A stretch of 64,000 nucleotides of DNA, taken from contig REEC01000125.1 in assembly GCA_007695285.1 (NCBI GenBank), positions 124,001-188,000 on the forward strand. The letters run 5' to 3'. Shown here one piece after another: positions 51,831 to 61,894 of the stretch. Each line of letters starts with the position of its first letter. Positions within the stretch are counted from its first letter, which is position 1. This DNA comes from Spirochaetaceae bacterium (GTDB taxonomy: Bacteria; Spirochaetota; Spirochaetia; DSM-27196; PXBQ01). The notes below the pieces were generated by a model, which ran no database searches, was not told the DNA's origin, and saw only the letters and a list, made by a program, of their open reading frames with translations. The position numbers and the translations under genes were made by a program.

Positions 51831-54494
51831 ATGATGGCTGAAGATAAGATGTCGGACGAACAGAAAGAAACTAAACCGAAAGCAACGCTTATTAAGCACC
51901 GCAAGGAAGCCTCACCGAGCTCGCCCGGCGTCGAAAAGCCGGAGAAGAAAAAGGTGCGCGTCGTCGTCCGCAAGAAGGCGAAGGCACCCGCGGCCGATGA
52001 GCCGGCGCGTGAGAAAACCGAAAAGACCGAGAAACCGGAAGAACGCGCCGTACCGCGCGCGGAAAAGGCACCGGACGCGGAAAAGGCACCGGCACCACGA
52101 GCGGAGAAATCCGAATCGGCGACGCCGGCCGAGCCACACGACGCCGCCCAACCGAAGAAAGAGAGTTCGCTTCCGAAAAAAGAAGAACCCACGAGACCGC
52201 CCAAGACCGAGACGACATCGTTGCGCGACGTTCAAAAAGACCGAGACTCTCGACCCAAGATCCCGCCAAGCGTACGCGAGACCGGGTTCGGCCAGGGCTT
52301 TCGACGCAGGCCGTCACCGGACAGAGATCGTCGGCCAGGTTCCGACGGCGCACCGCCGCAGTCGCGCGGACCGGCCGGTCCCGGAGGACCTCCCGGACAA
52401 CGGCCGTCAGGACCTGCGGGGCCTCCCGGCAGATCCGGTGGGCCATCCCGGCCGTACAACGGTCCGTCACGCGGTCCGGGCGCGCCGAGCGGCAGCCGTC
52501 CGTACGGCGGACCGCCCCGCCCACGGCCCGGCGGCGGACCGCCGCCGCCTGCTGGTGACAAGAAACCCGCGACCGGCGGCAGGAAGTTCAAGACCAAAAA
52601 AAAGGACTTCCAGAAACGCGAAAAACACCTCGAAAAGACCATTCAACTCAAGCAGAAAAAACCTACGCAGCGGGCGAACCCGGTCCCGAAGTCCATCGAT
52701 ATCATGGAAGTCATAACGGTCTCCGAACTCGCGCGGAAAATGAACCTCAAGGCATCGGATTTGATCGGAAAACTGATGGGCATGGGTATGATGGTAAACA
52801 TCAACCAGCAGATCGATGCCGAGACAGCCGAGATTCTCGCAGGTGAGTACGACTGCAAAGTGAACACCGTATCGCTGTACGACGAGACGATCATCGAGAC
52901 TGCGGACGATCTAGAGACGGACATGGTCGTGCGACCGCCGATTATCACGGTCATGGGCCACGTCGATCACGGAAAGACAAAATTGCTCGACGCGATACGG
53001 CGAACCGATGTCGTTGCAGGTGAGTTCGGCGGCATTACGCAGCACATCGGCGCGTACCAGGTCGAACTCCCGCAGGGCAAACTGACGTTCCTCGACACCC
53101 CGGGGCACGAGGCGTTCACTTTGATGCGCGCGCGCGGTGCGGACGTCACCGATATCGTCATTCTGGTCGTCGCCGCAAACGACGGCGTCATGCCTCAAAC
53201 GAAAGAAGCGCTCGACCACGCAAAAGCTGCAAAAGTGCCGATCATCGTCGCGATAAACAAAATCGATCTACCCGAAGCGAATCCTGACCGGGTCAAGCAG
53301 CAGCTCTCCGACTTGGGTTTGATGCCCGAGCAGTGGGGCGGCGAGACGTTGTTCTGTGAGATCTCCGCGCTCAAGGGTGACGGAGTACCTCAACTGCTCG
53401 AGACCGTATACCTGCAGGCCGACGTGCTCGAACTCCAGGCAAACAAGTCGTGCAACGCCGAAGGACGCGTCATCGAGTCGAGAATCGATCCGGGCCGCGG
53501 TACCGTCTCGACGGTGCTCGTGCAGCGCGGTACGTTGCGAGTCGGCGATTCGTTCATCGCAGGCGTTTTCCCGGGCCGTGTGCGCGCGATGTTCAACGAT
53601 CGCGGGGACAGGATCGAAGAATCTACGCCGTCGATGCCGGTCGAGGTCCTCGGATGCAGCGGTATTCCCGATTCGGGCGACCCGTTCCAGGTCACAAACG
53701 ACGAAAAGATCGCTCGCCAGATCGGCGGCAAGCGCCAGGAACTGAAGAAAGTCGAAGAGGGTCGCAACGTAAAGAAAATCACGCTCGACAATCTCTACGA
53801 TTCGATTCAACAAGGTGCGCTCCAGGAGCTGCGCGTTATCATCAAGGGTGACGTGCACGGATCGGTCGAAGCGCTGCAAAGCTCTCTCGAAAAGCTCAGC
53901 ACCCGCGAGATCGGATTGATCGCGATTCGTGCCGCCGCCGGCGCCATAAATGAAAACGACGTGATGCTCGCAGCGGCTTCGAACGCGATCATCATCGGGT
54001 TCCACGTACGACCGACCCCGCGCGCGCAGCTGCTCGCTGATCGCGAAAAGGTTGAAATCAGGAAGTACAGCGTTATATACGACGCAGTGCTCGACATTCA
54101 GTCCGCGATGGAAGGCATGCTCGCGCCGGAAATGAAAGAGGAGATCGTCGGTACGGCCGAGGTCAGAGAGACCTTCAAGAGCTCGAAAATCGGGACCATC
54201 GCCGGTGTGTTCGTCGATAAGGGCAAGGTCAGAAGAAGTTGTGGAATCAGAGTGTTCCGCGACGGCGAAGAAATCCACACGGACGGCAAGATCGAGTCTC
54301 TCAAGAGGTTCAAAGACGATGTTCGTGAAGTCGAGACCGGGTACGAGTGCGGAATCTCGATTGTCGGATTCAACAACATTGAGGTGGGCGACGTGTTCGA
54401 GTTCTTCGAGATGCGTGAAATCGCAAAAAAACTCTCGGCTCCGACGGCGGATGAGAAGCCCTCGGAGAGCAAACCCGCGAGCGGGAAGAAGTAG
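51831..54494 (+). CDS. infB: Translation initiation factor IF-2
   Basis: 887 residues. A long disordered N-terminus (about 1-285) is first Lys/Glu/Pro-rich and then Pro/Gly/Arg-rich ([20 protein letters not shown]). It is followed by the IF2N segment ([20 protein letters not shown]) and the GTPase with G1 GHVDHGKT, G3 DTPGHEAF and G4 NKID. Domain II and the fMet-tRNA-binding C-terminal domain ([20 protein letters not shown]) follow. It brings initiator tRNA to the 30S subunit. The first of two adjacent ATGs is used, with GGAAAGGG upstream. Conservation starts only at about residue 285, so an internal start cannot be excluded. Confidence 0.97.
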   Translation: MMAEDKMSDEQKETKPKATLIKHRKEASPSSPGVEKPEKKKVRVVVRKKAKAPAADEPAREKTEKTEKPEERAVPRAEKAPDAEKAPAPRAEKSESATPAEPHDAAQPKKESSLPKKEEPTRPPKTETTSLRDVQKDRDSRPKIPPSVRETGFGQGFRRRPSPDRDRRPGSDGAPPQSRGPAGPGGPPGQRPSGPAGPPGRSGGPSRPYNGPSRGPGAPSGSRPYGGPPRPRPGGGPPPPAGDKKPATGGRKFKTKKKDFQKREKHLEKTIQLKQKKPTQRANPVPKSIDIMEVITVSELARKMNLKASDLIGKLMGMGMMVNINQQIDAETAEILAGEYDCKVNTVSLYDETIIETADDLETDMVVRPPIITVMGHVDHGKTKLLDAIRRTDVVAGEFGGITQHIGAYQVELPQGKLTFLDTPGHEAFTLMRARGADVTDIVILVVAANDGVMPQTKEALDHAKAAKVPIIVAINKIDLPEANPDRVKQQLSDLGLMPEQWGGETLFCEISALKGDGVPQLLETVYLQADVLELQANKSCNAEGRVIESRIDPGRGTVSTVLVQRGTLRVGDSFIAGVFPGRVRAMFNDRGDRIEESTPSMPVEVLGCSGIPDSGDPFQVTNDEKIARQIGGKRQELKKVEEGRNVKKITLDNLYDSIQQGALQELRVIIKGDVHGSVEALQSSLEKLSTREIGLIAIRAAAGAINENDVMLAAASNAIIIGFHVRPTPRAQLLADREKVEIRKYSVIYDAVLDIQSAMEGMLAPEMKEEIVGTAEVRETFKSSKIGTIAGVFVDKGKVRRSCGIRVFRDGEEIHTDGKIESLKRFKDDVREVETGYECGISIVGFNNIEVGDVFEFFEMREIAKKLSAPTADEKPSESKPASGKK

Positions 54495-54507
54495 CAGCGG
54501 GGACACT

Positions 54508-54858
54508 TTGGACGAGTTACGGCTCAGGCGCGTCGAGAGTATTCTCACGGAGGAAATCGCATCGCTTATTGTGCGCGGTGGGTTGAAAGACCCCCGCATC
54601 AGTAAGCTGATCAGCGTCTCCGGCGTGTCTGTTTCAAAAGACGGCGCATACGCAAAAGTTCGGGTCTCGGGATTCGTCGAGGACTCGGAGCTTGCGTCCG
54701 CTGTCGCGGCGCTGAACCACGCCGCCGGTTTTATCCAAAGACACGTCGCGATGCACGTGAAGTCAAGAAACACGCCGAAGCTCACGTTTCTTGCCGATAC
54801 AAGTCTGCGCGACGGGTTCGACATAACCCAAAAAATCCGCGACGCGCTCGAAGAGTGA
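54508..54858 (+). CDS. rbfA: Ribosome-binding factor A
   Basis: 30S maturation factor, 116 residues, with the KH-like fold. LRLRRVESILTEEIASLI, LKDPRISKLISVSGVSVSKD, YAKVRVSGF and the C-terminal MHVKSRNTPKLTFLADTS with SLRDG match the family. The start is TTG at 54508, 13 bases after the infB stop, with GCGGGG upstream; no ATG lies before conserved sequence. Its stop overlaps the truB GTG (GTGA). Order infB-rbfA-truB is standard. Confidence 0.92.
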   Translation: MDELRLRRVESILTEEIASLIVRGGLKDPRISKLISVSGVSVSKDGAYAKVRVSGFVEDSELASAVAALNHAAGFIQRHVAMHVKSRNTPKLTFLADTSLRDGFDITQKIRDALEE

Positions 54859-55733
54859 CCGAAACGGTGCTCGACGGTCTGCTGCTTATCGACAAACCAC
54901 CGGGGATGACTTCGTTTTCGACGCTTGGCCCGGTCAAACGTGTCGTTGGAACACGAAAAGTGGGTCACGCAGGCACCCTCGACAAGTTCGCCACCGGTTT
55001 ATTGCTGACTTTATGCGGACGCGCGACACGTTTCATGCCGTACTTGACCGACATGCCGAAATCCTACCGGTTTACGGTGCAGTTCGGAGTTGAAACCGAT
55101 ACGCTCGACCCTGAGGGCGAGACGGTCAACACAAGCGGTGTCCCGGCTGCAGAGGAAATCGACGCGGTACTCCCGGAATTTCGAGGAACGATAGAACAGG
55201 TGCCACCGGTATACTCGGCCATAAAGCGAAACGGAACTCGTCTTTCGGACTACGCGCGGAACGGCACGATCGTGGAGCCTTCAGCGCGCGCGGTATCGAT
55301 TGCGGAGATCGTGCTCGAGCGCTACGCGGCACCGTACGCGACTCTCACGGTTGATTGTTCGAAAGGCACGTACGTCCGATCGCTTGCACGCGACATCGCG
55401 TACCGCTGCGGTTCCTGCGCACACGTCGTCGAACTGCGACGAACGAGAATCGGCCCGTTCGACGTCGAAGATGCGGTCGTTCCCGAAAATGTCACACACG
55501 AGAATGTCACCGACATTGCGACGTTCGTACGGAGAATCCCGGGGGTCGATTCGATCGTCGCGCATCCTGATGCCGTCGGTTCGATTCTTAACGGTCGACC
55601 GGTCACGAGCGATTTTTTCGTGTCCGTGCCCGCGGTCGGAAGGACGGCGGCCGTTTTTGAGCCGTCGGGTGCTTTTATTGCGCTCGTTTTCCGTACCGAG
55701 GAATCGTTTCGGTACGTCTTCGTGAACTCATGA
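54855..55733 (+). CDS. truB: tRNA pseudouridine-55 synthase
   Basis: Makes pseudouridine 55 in the T loop of tRNAs. 292 residues. LLIDKPPGMTSF, the catalytic block VGHAGTLDKFATGLL with the nucleophilic Asp, YRFTVQFGVETDTLDPEG, QVPPVYSAIKRNG and YVRSLARDIA are intact. The C-terminus has a short PUA-like extension. The GTG start overlaps the rbfA stop. ribF starts 1 base after its stop. Confidence 0.96.
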   Translation: MTETVLDGLLLIDKPPGMTSFSTLGPVKRVVGTRKVGHAGTLDKFATGLLLTLCGRATRFMPYLTDMPKSYRFTVQFGVETDTLDPEGETVNTSGVPAAEEIDAVLPEFRGTIEQVPPVYSAIKRNGTRLSDYARNGTIVEPSARAVSIAEIVLERYAAPYATLTVDCSKGTYVRSLARDIAYRCGSCAHVVELRRTRIGPFDVEDAVVPENVTHENVTDIATFVRRIPGVDSIVAHPDAVGSILNGRPVTSDFFVSVPAVGRTAAVFEPSGAFIALVFRTEESFRYVFVNS

Positions 55734-55734
55734 T

Positions 55735-56592
55735 ATGGCCATGAATATCGTCACCTGGGCGGAACTCGAGAACTCCACGATATCGTATCCCGTCACGGTC
55801 ACAATCGGCGTGTTCGATGGAGTGCACTTCGGCCACCGAGAGTTGCTGCGACGCGCAAAAGAATTTAACGATACCAATCCCCTCGTACTCACGTTCGCTC
55901 CGAACCCGGCACGAATCGTCGCGCCGGCGAGTTACCGTGGAGACATCACAACGATCGAACAAAAACTCAAACTCCTGCAACAACACGGTATTCACGACAC
56001 CGTCGTTATCGAGTTCACTCGACGGTTCGCGAGAACGAGCGGCGAGATTTTTCTCAACGCGATGCTCGATCGGCTGCGCGTTGTACGCGTGATCGTGGGG
56101 CACAATTTCCGCTGCGGAGCCGGCGCCGGTACAGATGCTAACGACGTGTTATCCTTCATGGTCAAAAGAAATATCCCTGTTGACATCGTGCCGCCTGTCG
56201 TTGATAATGGGGGCCCGGTAAGCAGTACGCGGGTCCGAGACGCGGTCTCTGTGGGCGATTTTCGGGCCGTTGAGGATTGTCTCAGCCGACCTTACGCACT
56301 GGATATCCGGCCTGTGGGAGTACGTTGCCACGATGCCGGCGGTTTCACCGTACCGCGTCGCGGTATTCGACAGGTCTTACCGAGAAACGGATTGTATTCC
56401 GTCGAGATTCACGGATGTCGTCGTGACACGTCTGCCGAGGAGGTATCCGGGCCGGCCGGCCGACGACAGAGTTCCCTTGCGCCGGTCGAATCGAGCGATA
56501 GTATTCGCGATACGATCGAGGTAACCGACCGCGAAATCGTCGGAATGACTTCGTGGAAGAGAGTTGACTTTATTTTGTTTAGGAGTTCTTGA
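55735..56592 (+). CDS. ribF: RibF-type FAD synthetase with degenerate riboflavin-kinase domain
   Basis: 285 residues. The N-terminal FMN adenylyltransferase domain (1-180) is normal: [17 protein letters not shown] with the nucleotidyltransferase HxGH-like motif, [28 protein letters not shown] and the SSTRVRDAV loop. In bifunctional RibF the C-terminal riboflavin kinase begins with a G-R-x-L-G-F-P-T-A-N motif. Here the aligned region runs [20 protein letters not shown] and then [10 protein letters not shown], so the NGxY strand survives but the ATP/Mg-binding TAN motif is absent. It probably makes FAD from FMN only. The stop overlaps the rpsO start (TGATG). Confidence 0.85.
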   Translation: MAMNIVTWAELENSTISYPVTVTIGVFDGVHFGHRELLRRAKEFNDTNPLVLTFAPNPARIVAPASYRGDITTIEQKLKLLQQHGIHDTVVIEFTRRFARTSGEIFLNAMLDRLRVVRVIVGHNFRCGAGAGTDANDVLSFMVKRNIPVDIVPPVVDNGGPVSSTRVRDAVSVGDFRAVEDCLSRPYALDIRPVGVRCHDAGGFTVPRRGIRQVLPRNGLYSVEIHGCRRDTSAEEVSGPAGRRQSSLAPVESSDSIRDTIEVTDREIVGMTSWKRVDFILFRSS

Positions 56593-56861
56593 TGGCGATA
56601 ACGAAAGAAATGAAACGGGCAGTCGTACAAGAGTACGGCAAAGATGAGAAGGATAGCGGACGGACGGAAGTTCAGATCGCGCTTTTGTCACAAAGAATCA
56701 CCGAGCTCACAGAGCATTTTCGTGTCCACAAAAAAGACCATCATTCCAGGCGTGGACTGCTGATGCTCGTCGGACAGAGACGGCGGCTTTTGGATTATCT
56801 CAAGAAAAACAACCTCGAGGGCTACCGGGAACTAATTCAGAAACTCGGCATCCGGAAGTAA
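56592..56861 (+). CDS. rpsO: 30S ribosomal protein S15
   Basis: 89 residues, standard length. [45 protein letters not shown] and the C-terminal [12 protein letters not shown] are typical S15. It binds the 16S rRNA central domain. TAGGAG lies 7 bases before the ATG, inside the end of ribF. It precedes pnp, an arrangement conserved from E. coli to Borrelia; in E. coli S15 represses its own translation through an mRNA pseudoknot, which was not examined here. Confidence 0.98.
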   Translation: MAITKEMKRAVVQEYGKDEKDSGRTEVQIALLSQRITELTEHFRVHKKDHHSRRGLLMLVGQRRRLLDYLKKNNLEGYRELIQKLGIRK

Positions 56862-56889
56862 ACGCGACAGAACCAAATAAGGACTAAGA

Positions 56890-59043
56890 ATGCATCAGGT
56901 AACACTCAAAATCGGCGACCATGACCTTGTTCTCGAAACCGGTCGGCTTGCCAAACAGGCAAATGGAGCTGTTTTCGCGAAGTACGGCGAATCGGCCGTT
57001 CTCGCTACGGCGTGCTGCTCGTCAAAACCGGTTGTCGGTCTTGACTATGTTCCCCTTCAGGTCGAGTACAACGAGAAATATTACGCAGCGGGAAAAATTC
57101 CCGGCGGCTTTTTCAAGCGCGAAGGCCGGCCTAAAGACAAGGAAATCCTCGTTTGCCGGTTGATCGACCGCCCCATGCGGCCGCTCTTCTCGAAAAAGTT
57201 CGCGCGAGATATACAGGTAGTACCGACGGTCATCTCCACCGATCTCATCAACCCGCCCGACGTACTCGCTATGGTCGCATCATCCGCCGCAGTGACGATA
57301 TCGGATATTCCGTTCGACGGACCGGTCGGAGCTGTACGTGTCGTTCACGTCGACGGAACGTTCATCGTGAACCCGACGTTTGTCGAGATCGAAAAGGCGG
57401 AACTCGAGATCATCGTTGCGGGTACCGAGGATGGCATAACGATGGTCGAAGGCGGCGCTCTTGAGGTTTCAGAGGACATCATGGTCGAAGCTATCGAGAA
57501 AGCTCGGGGAACGATCATCGAAATCTGCCGTGCTCAGCGCGAACTCCAGAAACTCGCCGGCAAGGAAAAGCTTGCGTTTCCGGAAAATGACGATACGCTC
57601 GGAATCGAAAGTGACTTGCGCGCGTTCGCCGAGCCGAAGATGGACGCAGCGTGCCTCGTCCCGGGCAAGATGAACCGAAGCGCGGCGATCCAGGCCGTCT
57701 CAGTTGAGGCACTCGAGAAATTCCAGGACTCGATACCCGAAGAAAAAGTCAAACTTTTCCACGCTTTCATGGAGGACCTCGAGCGCGAGGTCGTTCGACG
57801 CTCGATCATCGAGCGCAAGGTTCGAACCGATGGACGCGCGCCCGATGAAATTCGCCCGATTACGTGTGAAGTCGACATTCTCCCACGGACGCACGGATCG
57901 GCGTTGTTTACACGCGGCGAGACCCAGGCGCTCGCGATCGCAACACTCGGCACCGTGTACGACGAACAGATAATGGACGACATCGACGGTGACCGCCGTG
58001 AACACTTTATGCTGCACTATAACTTCCCGCCGTTCTCGGTCGGTGAGACCGGACGGATGGGCACCGGCCGCCGCGAAATCGGTCACGGCCACCTCGCTCA
58101 ACGCGCGCTTGCGATGATGGTGCCGGACAAAGCATCGTTCCCGTACACGATTCGCCTCGTGTCGGAAATTCTTGAGTCGAACGGTTCGTCGTCGATGGCG
58201 ACGGTCTGCGGTGGCGCGCTCGCTTTGATGAACGCGGGCGTACCACTCAAAAAACCCGTTGCCGGAATTGCGATGGGCCTTGTCCAGGAAGGCGAGAACA
58301 ACGTCGTCCTGAGCGATATTCTCGGTGAAGAGGATCATCTCGGTGACATGGACTTCAAAGTTGCCGGAACAAGCGACGGCATCACCGCGTTCCAGATGGA
58401 CATCAAGATCAAGAACGTCGCCGCCGACGTGATGAAAACCGCTCTCGAACAGGCGCGCCGAGGCAGACTACACATTCTGTCGATCATGGCCCAAGCGCTC
58501 GACAAACCGCGTGAGACGCTTTCGGAGTTCGCTCCGCGCATTATTTCGTTTAACGTTGATCCTGAGAAGATCGGTCTCTTGATCGGTCCCGGTGGAAAAA
58601 CGATCAAGGGTATCCAGGAAAAACACGGCGTCAACGTCAACATCGACGATAGCGGCTTGATCACGATCTACTGCAAAGAGAAAGCCGGAGCCGAGCAGGC
58701 GAAGAACGCGTTCCTCGGTATGTTGCAAGAACCAGAGATTGGACGCACGTACGAAGGGGTCGTACGACGTATCGTCGACTTCGGCGCGTTCATCGAGTTC
58801 CTGCCCGGAAAAGAAGGGCTGTGTCACATCTCGAAGATGGCCGACCACCGGATTAACGCGGTGAGCGACGTCCTTCAGATGAATCAAACGGTCCCCGTGA
58901 AAATCATCGAGATCGACAAAATGGGGCGCGTTAATTTGAGCCTGATTTACGAAGGATCCGACTCGAATACCGGATCTGGGCGATACGAAGGCCGACGCGA
59001 CGATCGTCCACGATCGGGAGGTCGGTCTCAAGACTCGCGTTGA
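56890..59043 (+). CDS. pnp: Polyribonucleotide nucleotidyltransferase (PNPase)
   Basis: 3'-5' phosphorolytic exoribonuclease, 717 residues. Two RNase PH domains: first from [16 protein letters not shown] with [14 protein letters not shown]; second with [32 protein letters not shown] and [19 protein letters not shown]-like [21 protein letters not shown] domain [17 protein letters not shown] and C-terminal S1 domain [20 protein letters not shown] follow, then a short Arg/Gly-rich tail. AAGGACT precedes the ATG. It degrades mRNA and is often autoregulated at its leader. Confidence 0.98.
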   Translation: MHQVTLKIGDHDLVLETGRLAKQANGAVFAKYGESAVLATACCSSKPVVGLDYVPLQVEYNEKYYAAGKIPGGFFKREGRPKDKEILVCRLIDRPMRPLFSKKFARDIQVVPTVISTDLINPPDVLAMVASSAAVTISDIPFDGPVGAVRVVHVDGTFIVNPTFVEIEKAELEIIVAGTEDGITMVEGGALEVSEDIMVEAIEKARGTIIEICRAQRELQKLAGKEKLAFPENDDTLGIESDLRAFAEPKMDAACLVPGKMNRSAAIQAVSVEALEKFQDSIPEEKVKLFHAFMEDLEREVVRRSIIERKVRTDGRAPDEIRPITCEVDILPRTHGSALFTRGETQALAIATLGTVYDEQIMDDIDGDRREHFMLHYNFPPFSVGETGRMGTGRREIGHGHLAQRALAMMVPDKASFPYTIRLVSEILESNGSSSMATVCGGALALMNAGVPLKKPVAGIAMGLVQEGENNVVLSDILGEEDHLGDMDFKVAGTSDGITAFQMDIKIKNVAADVMKTALEQARRGRLHILSIMAQALDKPRETLSEFAPRIISFNVDPEKIGLLIGPGGKTIKGIQEKHGVNVNIDDSGLITIYCKEKAGAEQAKNAFLGMLQEPEIGRTYEGVVRRIVDFGAFIEFLPGKEGLCHISKMADHRINAVSDVLQMNQTVPVKIIEIDKMGRVNLSLIYEGSDSNTGSGRYEGRRDDRPRSGGRSQDSR

Positions 59044-59083
59044 CCTGCGCGGAGGCCATTTGGTACGCAGGAGGAGCGGCGCC

Positions 59084-59509
59084 GTGACGGTTGAGCTTCC
59101 TGGGCAGTTCCCGAACGGGAACACACCACGATACGCGACGGACGGGTCGGCGGGCGCCGACATTTCGGCTTCCGCCGAAGTGGTTCTTCCACGGGGTGGG
59201 CGAGCGTTGGTTCCGACCGGTATCCGCCTTGCCATCCCGAACGGTTTTGAGGGTCAGATTCGTCCGCGATCCGGGCTCGCGTTGAAACACGGTGTCACGG
59301 TGCTCAATTCGCCGGGCACGATCGATTCCGACTACCGTGGCGAAATCAAAGTACTTCTTGTGAACCTCGGCGAGCACGAATACACCGTGCGCGCGGGTGA
59401 CCGAGTAGCTCAACTGATCGTCGCGCCGGTTGTTCGGGTCAAGTTTGGAGAGGCGATGATTCCCGAATCCGACCGAGGTACCGGCGGGTTTGGATCCACC
59501 GGTTCGTAA
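59084..59509 (+). CDS. dut: dUTP diphosphatase
   Basis: Hydrolyses dUTP to dUMP, keeping uracil out of DNA. 141 residues, trimeric type. All five motifs are visible: [47 protein letters not shown] and the C-terminal [10 protein letters not shown] arm. The start GTG at 59084 has AGGAGG nine bases upstream; the longer TTG-initiated frame at 59060 would run through that site. It lies 40 bases after pnp and 7 bases before lptF. Confidence 0.95.
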   Translation: MTVELPGQFPNGNTPRYATDGSAGADISASAEVVLPRGGRALVPTGIRLAIPNGFEGQIRPRSGLALKHGVTVLNSPGTIDSDYRGEIKVLLVNLGEHEYTVRAGDRVAQLIVAPVVRVKFGEAMIPESDRGTGGFGSTGS

Positions 59510-59516
59510 CAGATTC

Positions 59517-60797
59517 ATGAAACGCTCGTACGTCCGAATATCATCGTACGTCTCGCGAGAATTCCTGCTCTCGTTTGCCGTGGCGTTTCTTTTTTTCTTC
59601 GTCGTTTTTTTCGTGAACCAGATTCTTGTGCTCGCCGAGGAAATTCTCACAAGAAAGGTTCCGCCGCGTTACGTTGCTCTTCTCATTCTGTACTCGATGC
59701 CGTCGATCATCGCGCTTTCGTTCCCGTTCGGCACGCTTCTCGGAGCGCTGATGGCATTGGGTCGTATATCGTCTCAGAATGAGGTCGTCGCAGCGCAAGC
59801 ATCGGGGATCCCTCTGAGACGACTTTTCTACCCGTTCGCGTTGATCTCACTCGGGTTGTTCGGTGTTTCGTTTGTGATGAACGATTATTTCTTGCCGGTC
59901 GGTGCGATCAATTTTTCGCGGCTGTACCGCGAACTCGTATACTCCAACCCGGAACTGGAACTCGAGCCGTACAGCGTGAAGGAGTTCGATGACAACATTC
60001 TGATTCCGGGCGCGGTGTCGGGATCGACAATCGAAGATCTCATCATCATCAGGCGCGACGGAGACCGAAAAACCGTTTTCTCCGCGGGGACGGCCGTTCT
60101 CGGCGGAGATTCGGACTCGGGCGTGATCTCTCTCGAAATGAACTCGGTCTTCAGCCAGACTCCCGGCGAAGACGCGCAGGAAGAGTTCGAGTTTTTCCGG
60201 GCGGCGTCGATGACGTACAATATTCTTTTGCGAGATATCACCTTTTCGGTGCGCAGTTTGGGAGCGCGCGAGATGAGCTCGTACGACGTTTACCAACGCA
60301 TTCTCGATCGCGCAGCGACGCTGGAACAACGCCGGAACGAGCACGCCGTCGGGATCGCCAGGCGGCGGCTGATCCTCGCGGCGGAGTACGATCGAGCGAT
60401 TCGAGCGATCATCGACGGACGCACGGATATTGCGTCGGCTCGGCCGATTCTCGAGACGCCGAGCAGGGATCTCGCGCGCGAAGTTGCGCGCACGGTGAAC
60501 GACCGCACGCTCCAGATCTACCGCATCGAGTTCCACAAGAAAATCGCGATTCCGTTTGCGTGCATCACGTTTGTCCTGTTCGCGTTTCCCGTGGGAATTA
60601 CGACGAGCAAATCGAGTCGAATGGTCGGATTCGGGGTTGGAATACTGGTTTGCGTCGTATTCTGGGCTTTGCTGATCGGAGGCGATTCACTCGGGACACA
60701 AAACCTTGATTTTCCTCCGGCTTTAGCGATGTGGTTTCCGAATATCGTAGTGTTTGCAGCCGCGGCTGTGACCGCATTTTTCAGGTTTCGCCGATGA
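59517..60797 (+). CDS. LptF/LptG family permease (first copy)
   Basis: 426 residues. An amphipathic N-terminus (KRSYVRISSYVSREFLLSF) leads into three transmembrane helices, a periplasmic jelly-roll domain (about 150-270) and three C-terminal helices, the YjgP/YjgQ layout. MPSIIALSFPFGTLLGALMALG and the coupling segment with SSQNEVVAAQASGIPLRR match the family. With the next gene and an LptB ATPase (not in this window) it would form an ABC transporter for LPS or another lipid. The ATG at 59517 has no obvious ribosome binding site; the earlier in-frame ATG lies inside dut. Its stop overlaps the next start (ATGA). Confidence 0.9.
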   Translation: MKRSYVRISSYVSREFLLSFAVAFLFFFVVFFVNQILVLAEEILTRKVPPRYVALLILYSMPSIIALSFPFGTLLGALMALGRISSQNEVVAAQASGIPLRRLFYPFALISLGLFGVSFVMNDYFLPVGAINFSRLYRELVYSNPELELEPYSVKEFDDNILIPGAVSGSTIEDLIIIRRDGDRKTVFSAGTAVLGGDSDSGVISLEMNSVFSQTPGEDAQEEFEFFRAASMTYNILLRDITFSVRSLGAREMSSYDVYQRILDRAATLEQRRNEHAVGIARRRLILAAEYDRAIRAIIDGRTDIASARPILETPSRDLAREVARTVNDRTLQIYRIEFHKKIAIPFACITFVLFAFPVGITTSKSSRMVGFGVGILVCVVFWALLIGGDSLGTQNLDFPPALAMWFPNIVVFAAAAVTAFFRFRR

Positions 60798-61894
60798 GGT
60801 CGTGCCGTACTTTATACTCTATGACGATGCGTTCGTTCTTCCCGGTTCTCTTCGGGGGAACGGCACTCTTTGCGCTTATGATCCATCTTCTTGAATTGTT
60901 CACGAACCTCGTCAGATATCTCAACCTGGAAGTTCCGTTTCGACAAATCGCATTGGTCCATTGGTTCTACCTTCCGAAAAGCATCATGTACGCCGTCCCG
61001 ATTGCGGTGCTCTTTGCGGTATCGTTCACGATGGGGACGCTCTACGCCAATAATGAGTTGATCGCCGTGTTCAGCGCAGGTGTCCCGCTGCGGCGATTCG
61101 TGCGTCCGTTTCTCGTGTTCGGAATACTCATCAGTATCGGGGCTTTTTACTTTGAAGACCACGTGGTTATCCGGACGCAAGTGCAGAAAACCGAGCTTTC
61201 CCGGAGTTTATTGCGCGTCTCGACGACTATGAGCAACACGAATGTAACCGTACTCGACAATGAAGGTCGACATGTGTATCACGCCGAACACTACAACGAT
61301 CAAACCCGCACGTTGACGGGTTTTCTTTTTCTCGAACGACTCGACGATTCAACTATCTCACGACGGATCGACGCGGGGCGCGCAGTTTGGGAGAACGATG
61401 TCTGGACGTTGTTCAACGCTGTCGTTTTTCGGCCGGAAGCAGAAAACCCCAGGTCTCCGGACTCCGGCTCACGCGAGTTCTTCGACCGTTTGACGGTTCC
61501 GGAGCTCGCCGCAGCGCCGAGTGTTTTCCGCCGTCGTACCGCGCGCGTCGACGAGATGCCCCGCGATGACGCGCGGATCTGGATCGAGTCTCTGCGTCGT
61601 GCGGGATTGCCGTATCGAAATCACCTGACAGAGTATTATTCGCGGTACTCGTACGCGGCGACGCCGTTTATCGTCGCGCTGATCTCGAGCGGCCTCGGAG
61701 GCAAATTCAAAAAAAACGTGTTGCTCATGAGCCTCTTGGTTTCGTTGTGTTTTGCGGTCGTGTACTACATAACAGGGATGCTCGGCACCCTCGCGGCCGC
61801 GGCCGGTTTGATCACGCCGATTATCGGCGCGTGGGCGGGTGTCGCGATTTTTGTCGTCGTCGGAATGCTTCTTTTCAAAGCCTCGAGGAATTGA
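60794..61894 (+). CDS. LptF/LptG family permease (second copy)
   Basis: 366 residues, same layout as the preceding gene: helices around about 12-120, periplasmic domain about 125-265, three C-terminal helices ending VAIFVVVGMLLFKAS. Diagnostic blocks are YLPKSIMYAVPIAVLFAVSF and NNELIAVFSAGVPLRRFVRP. It presumably pairs with the first copy as the LptF-LptG heterodimer. The start is taken as the ATG overlapping the upstream stop; nearby ATGs at 60821 and 60827 are alternatives. Its last base is shared with the tgt ATG (TGATG). Confidence 0.88.
   Translation: MRSCRTLYSMTMRSFFPVLFGGTALFALMIHLLELFTNLVRYLNLEVPFRQIALVHWFYLPKSIMYAVPIAVLFAVSFTMGTLYANNELIAVFSAGVPLRRFVRPFLVFGILISIGAFYFEDHVVIRTQVQKTELSRSLLRVSTTMSNTNVTVLDNEGRHVYHAEHYNDQTRTLTGFLFLERLDDSTISRRIDAGRAVWENDVWTLFNAVVFRPEAENPRSPDSGSREFFDRLTVPELAAAPSVFRRRTARVDEMPRDDARIWIESLRRAGLPYRNHLTEYYSRYSYAATPFIVALISSGLGGKFKKNVLLMSLLVSLCFAVVYYITGMLGTLAAAAGLITPIIGAWAGVAIFVVVGMLLFKASRN

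Noticed and set aside
53268-54968. 566-codon open frame on the minus strand opposite infB and rbfA
   Set aside because: It is antisense to well-identified genes, low in hydrophobic order, without family motifs. Long antisense frames arise here because TCG, GCG and CGA-rich codons rarely give stops on the other strand.
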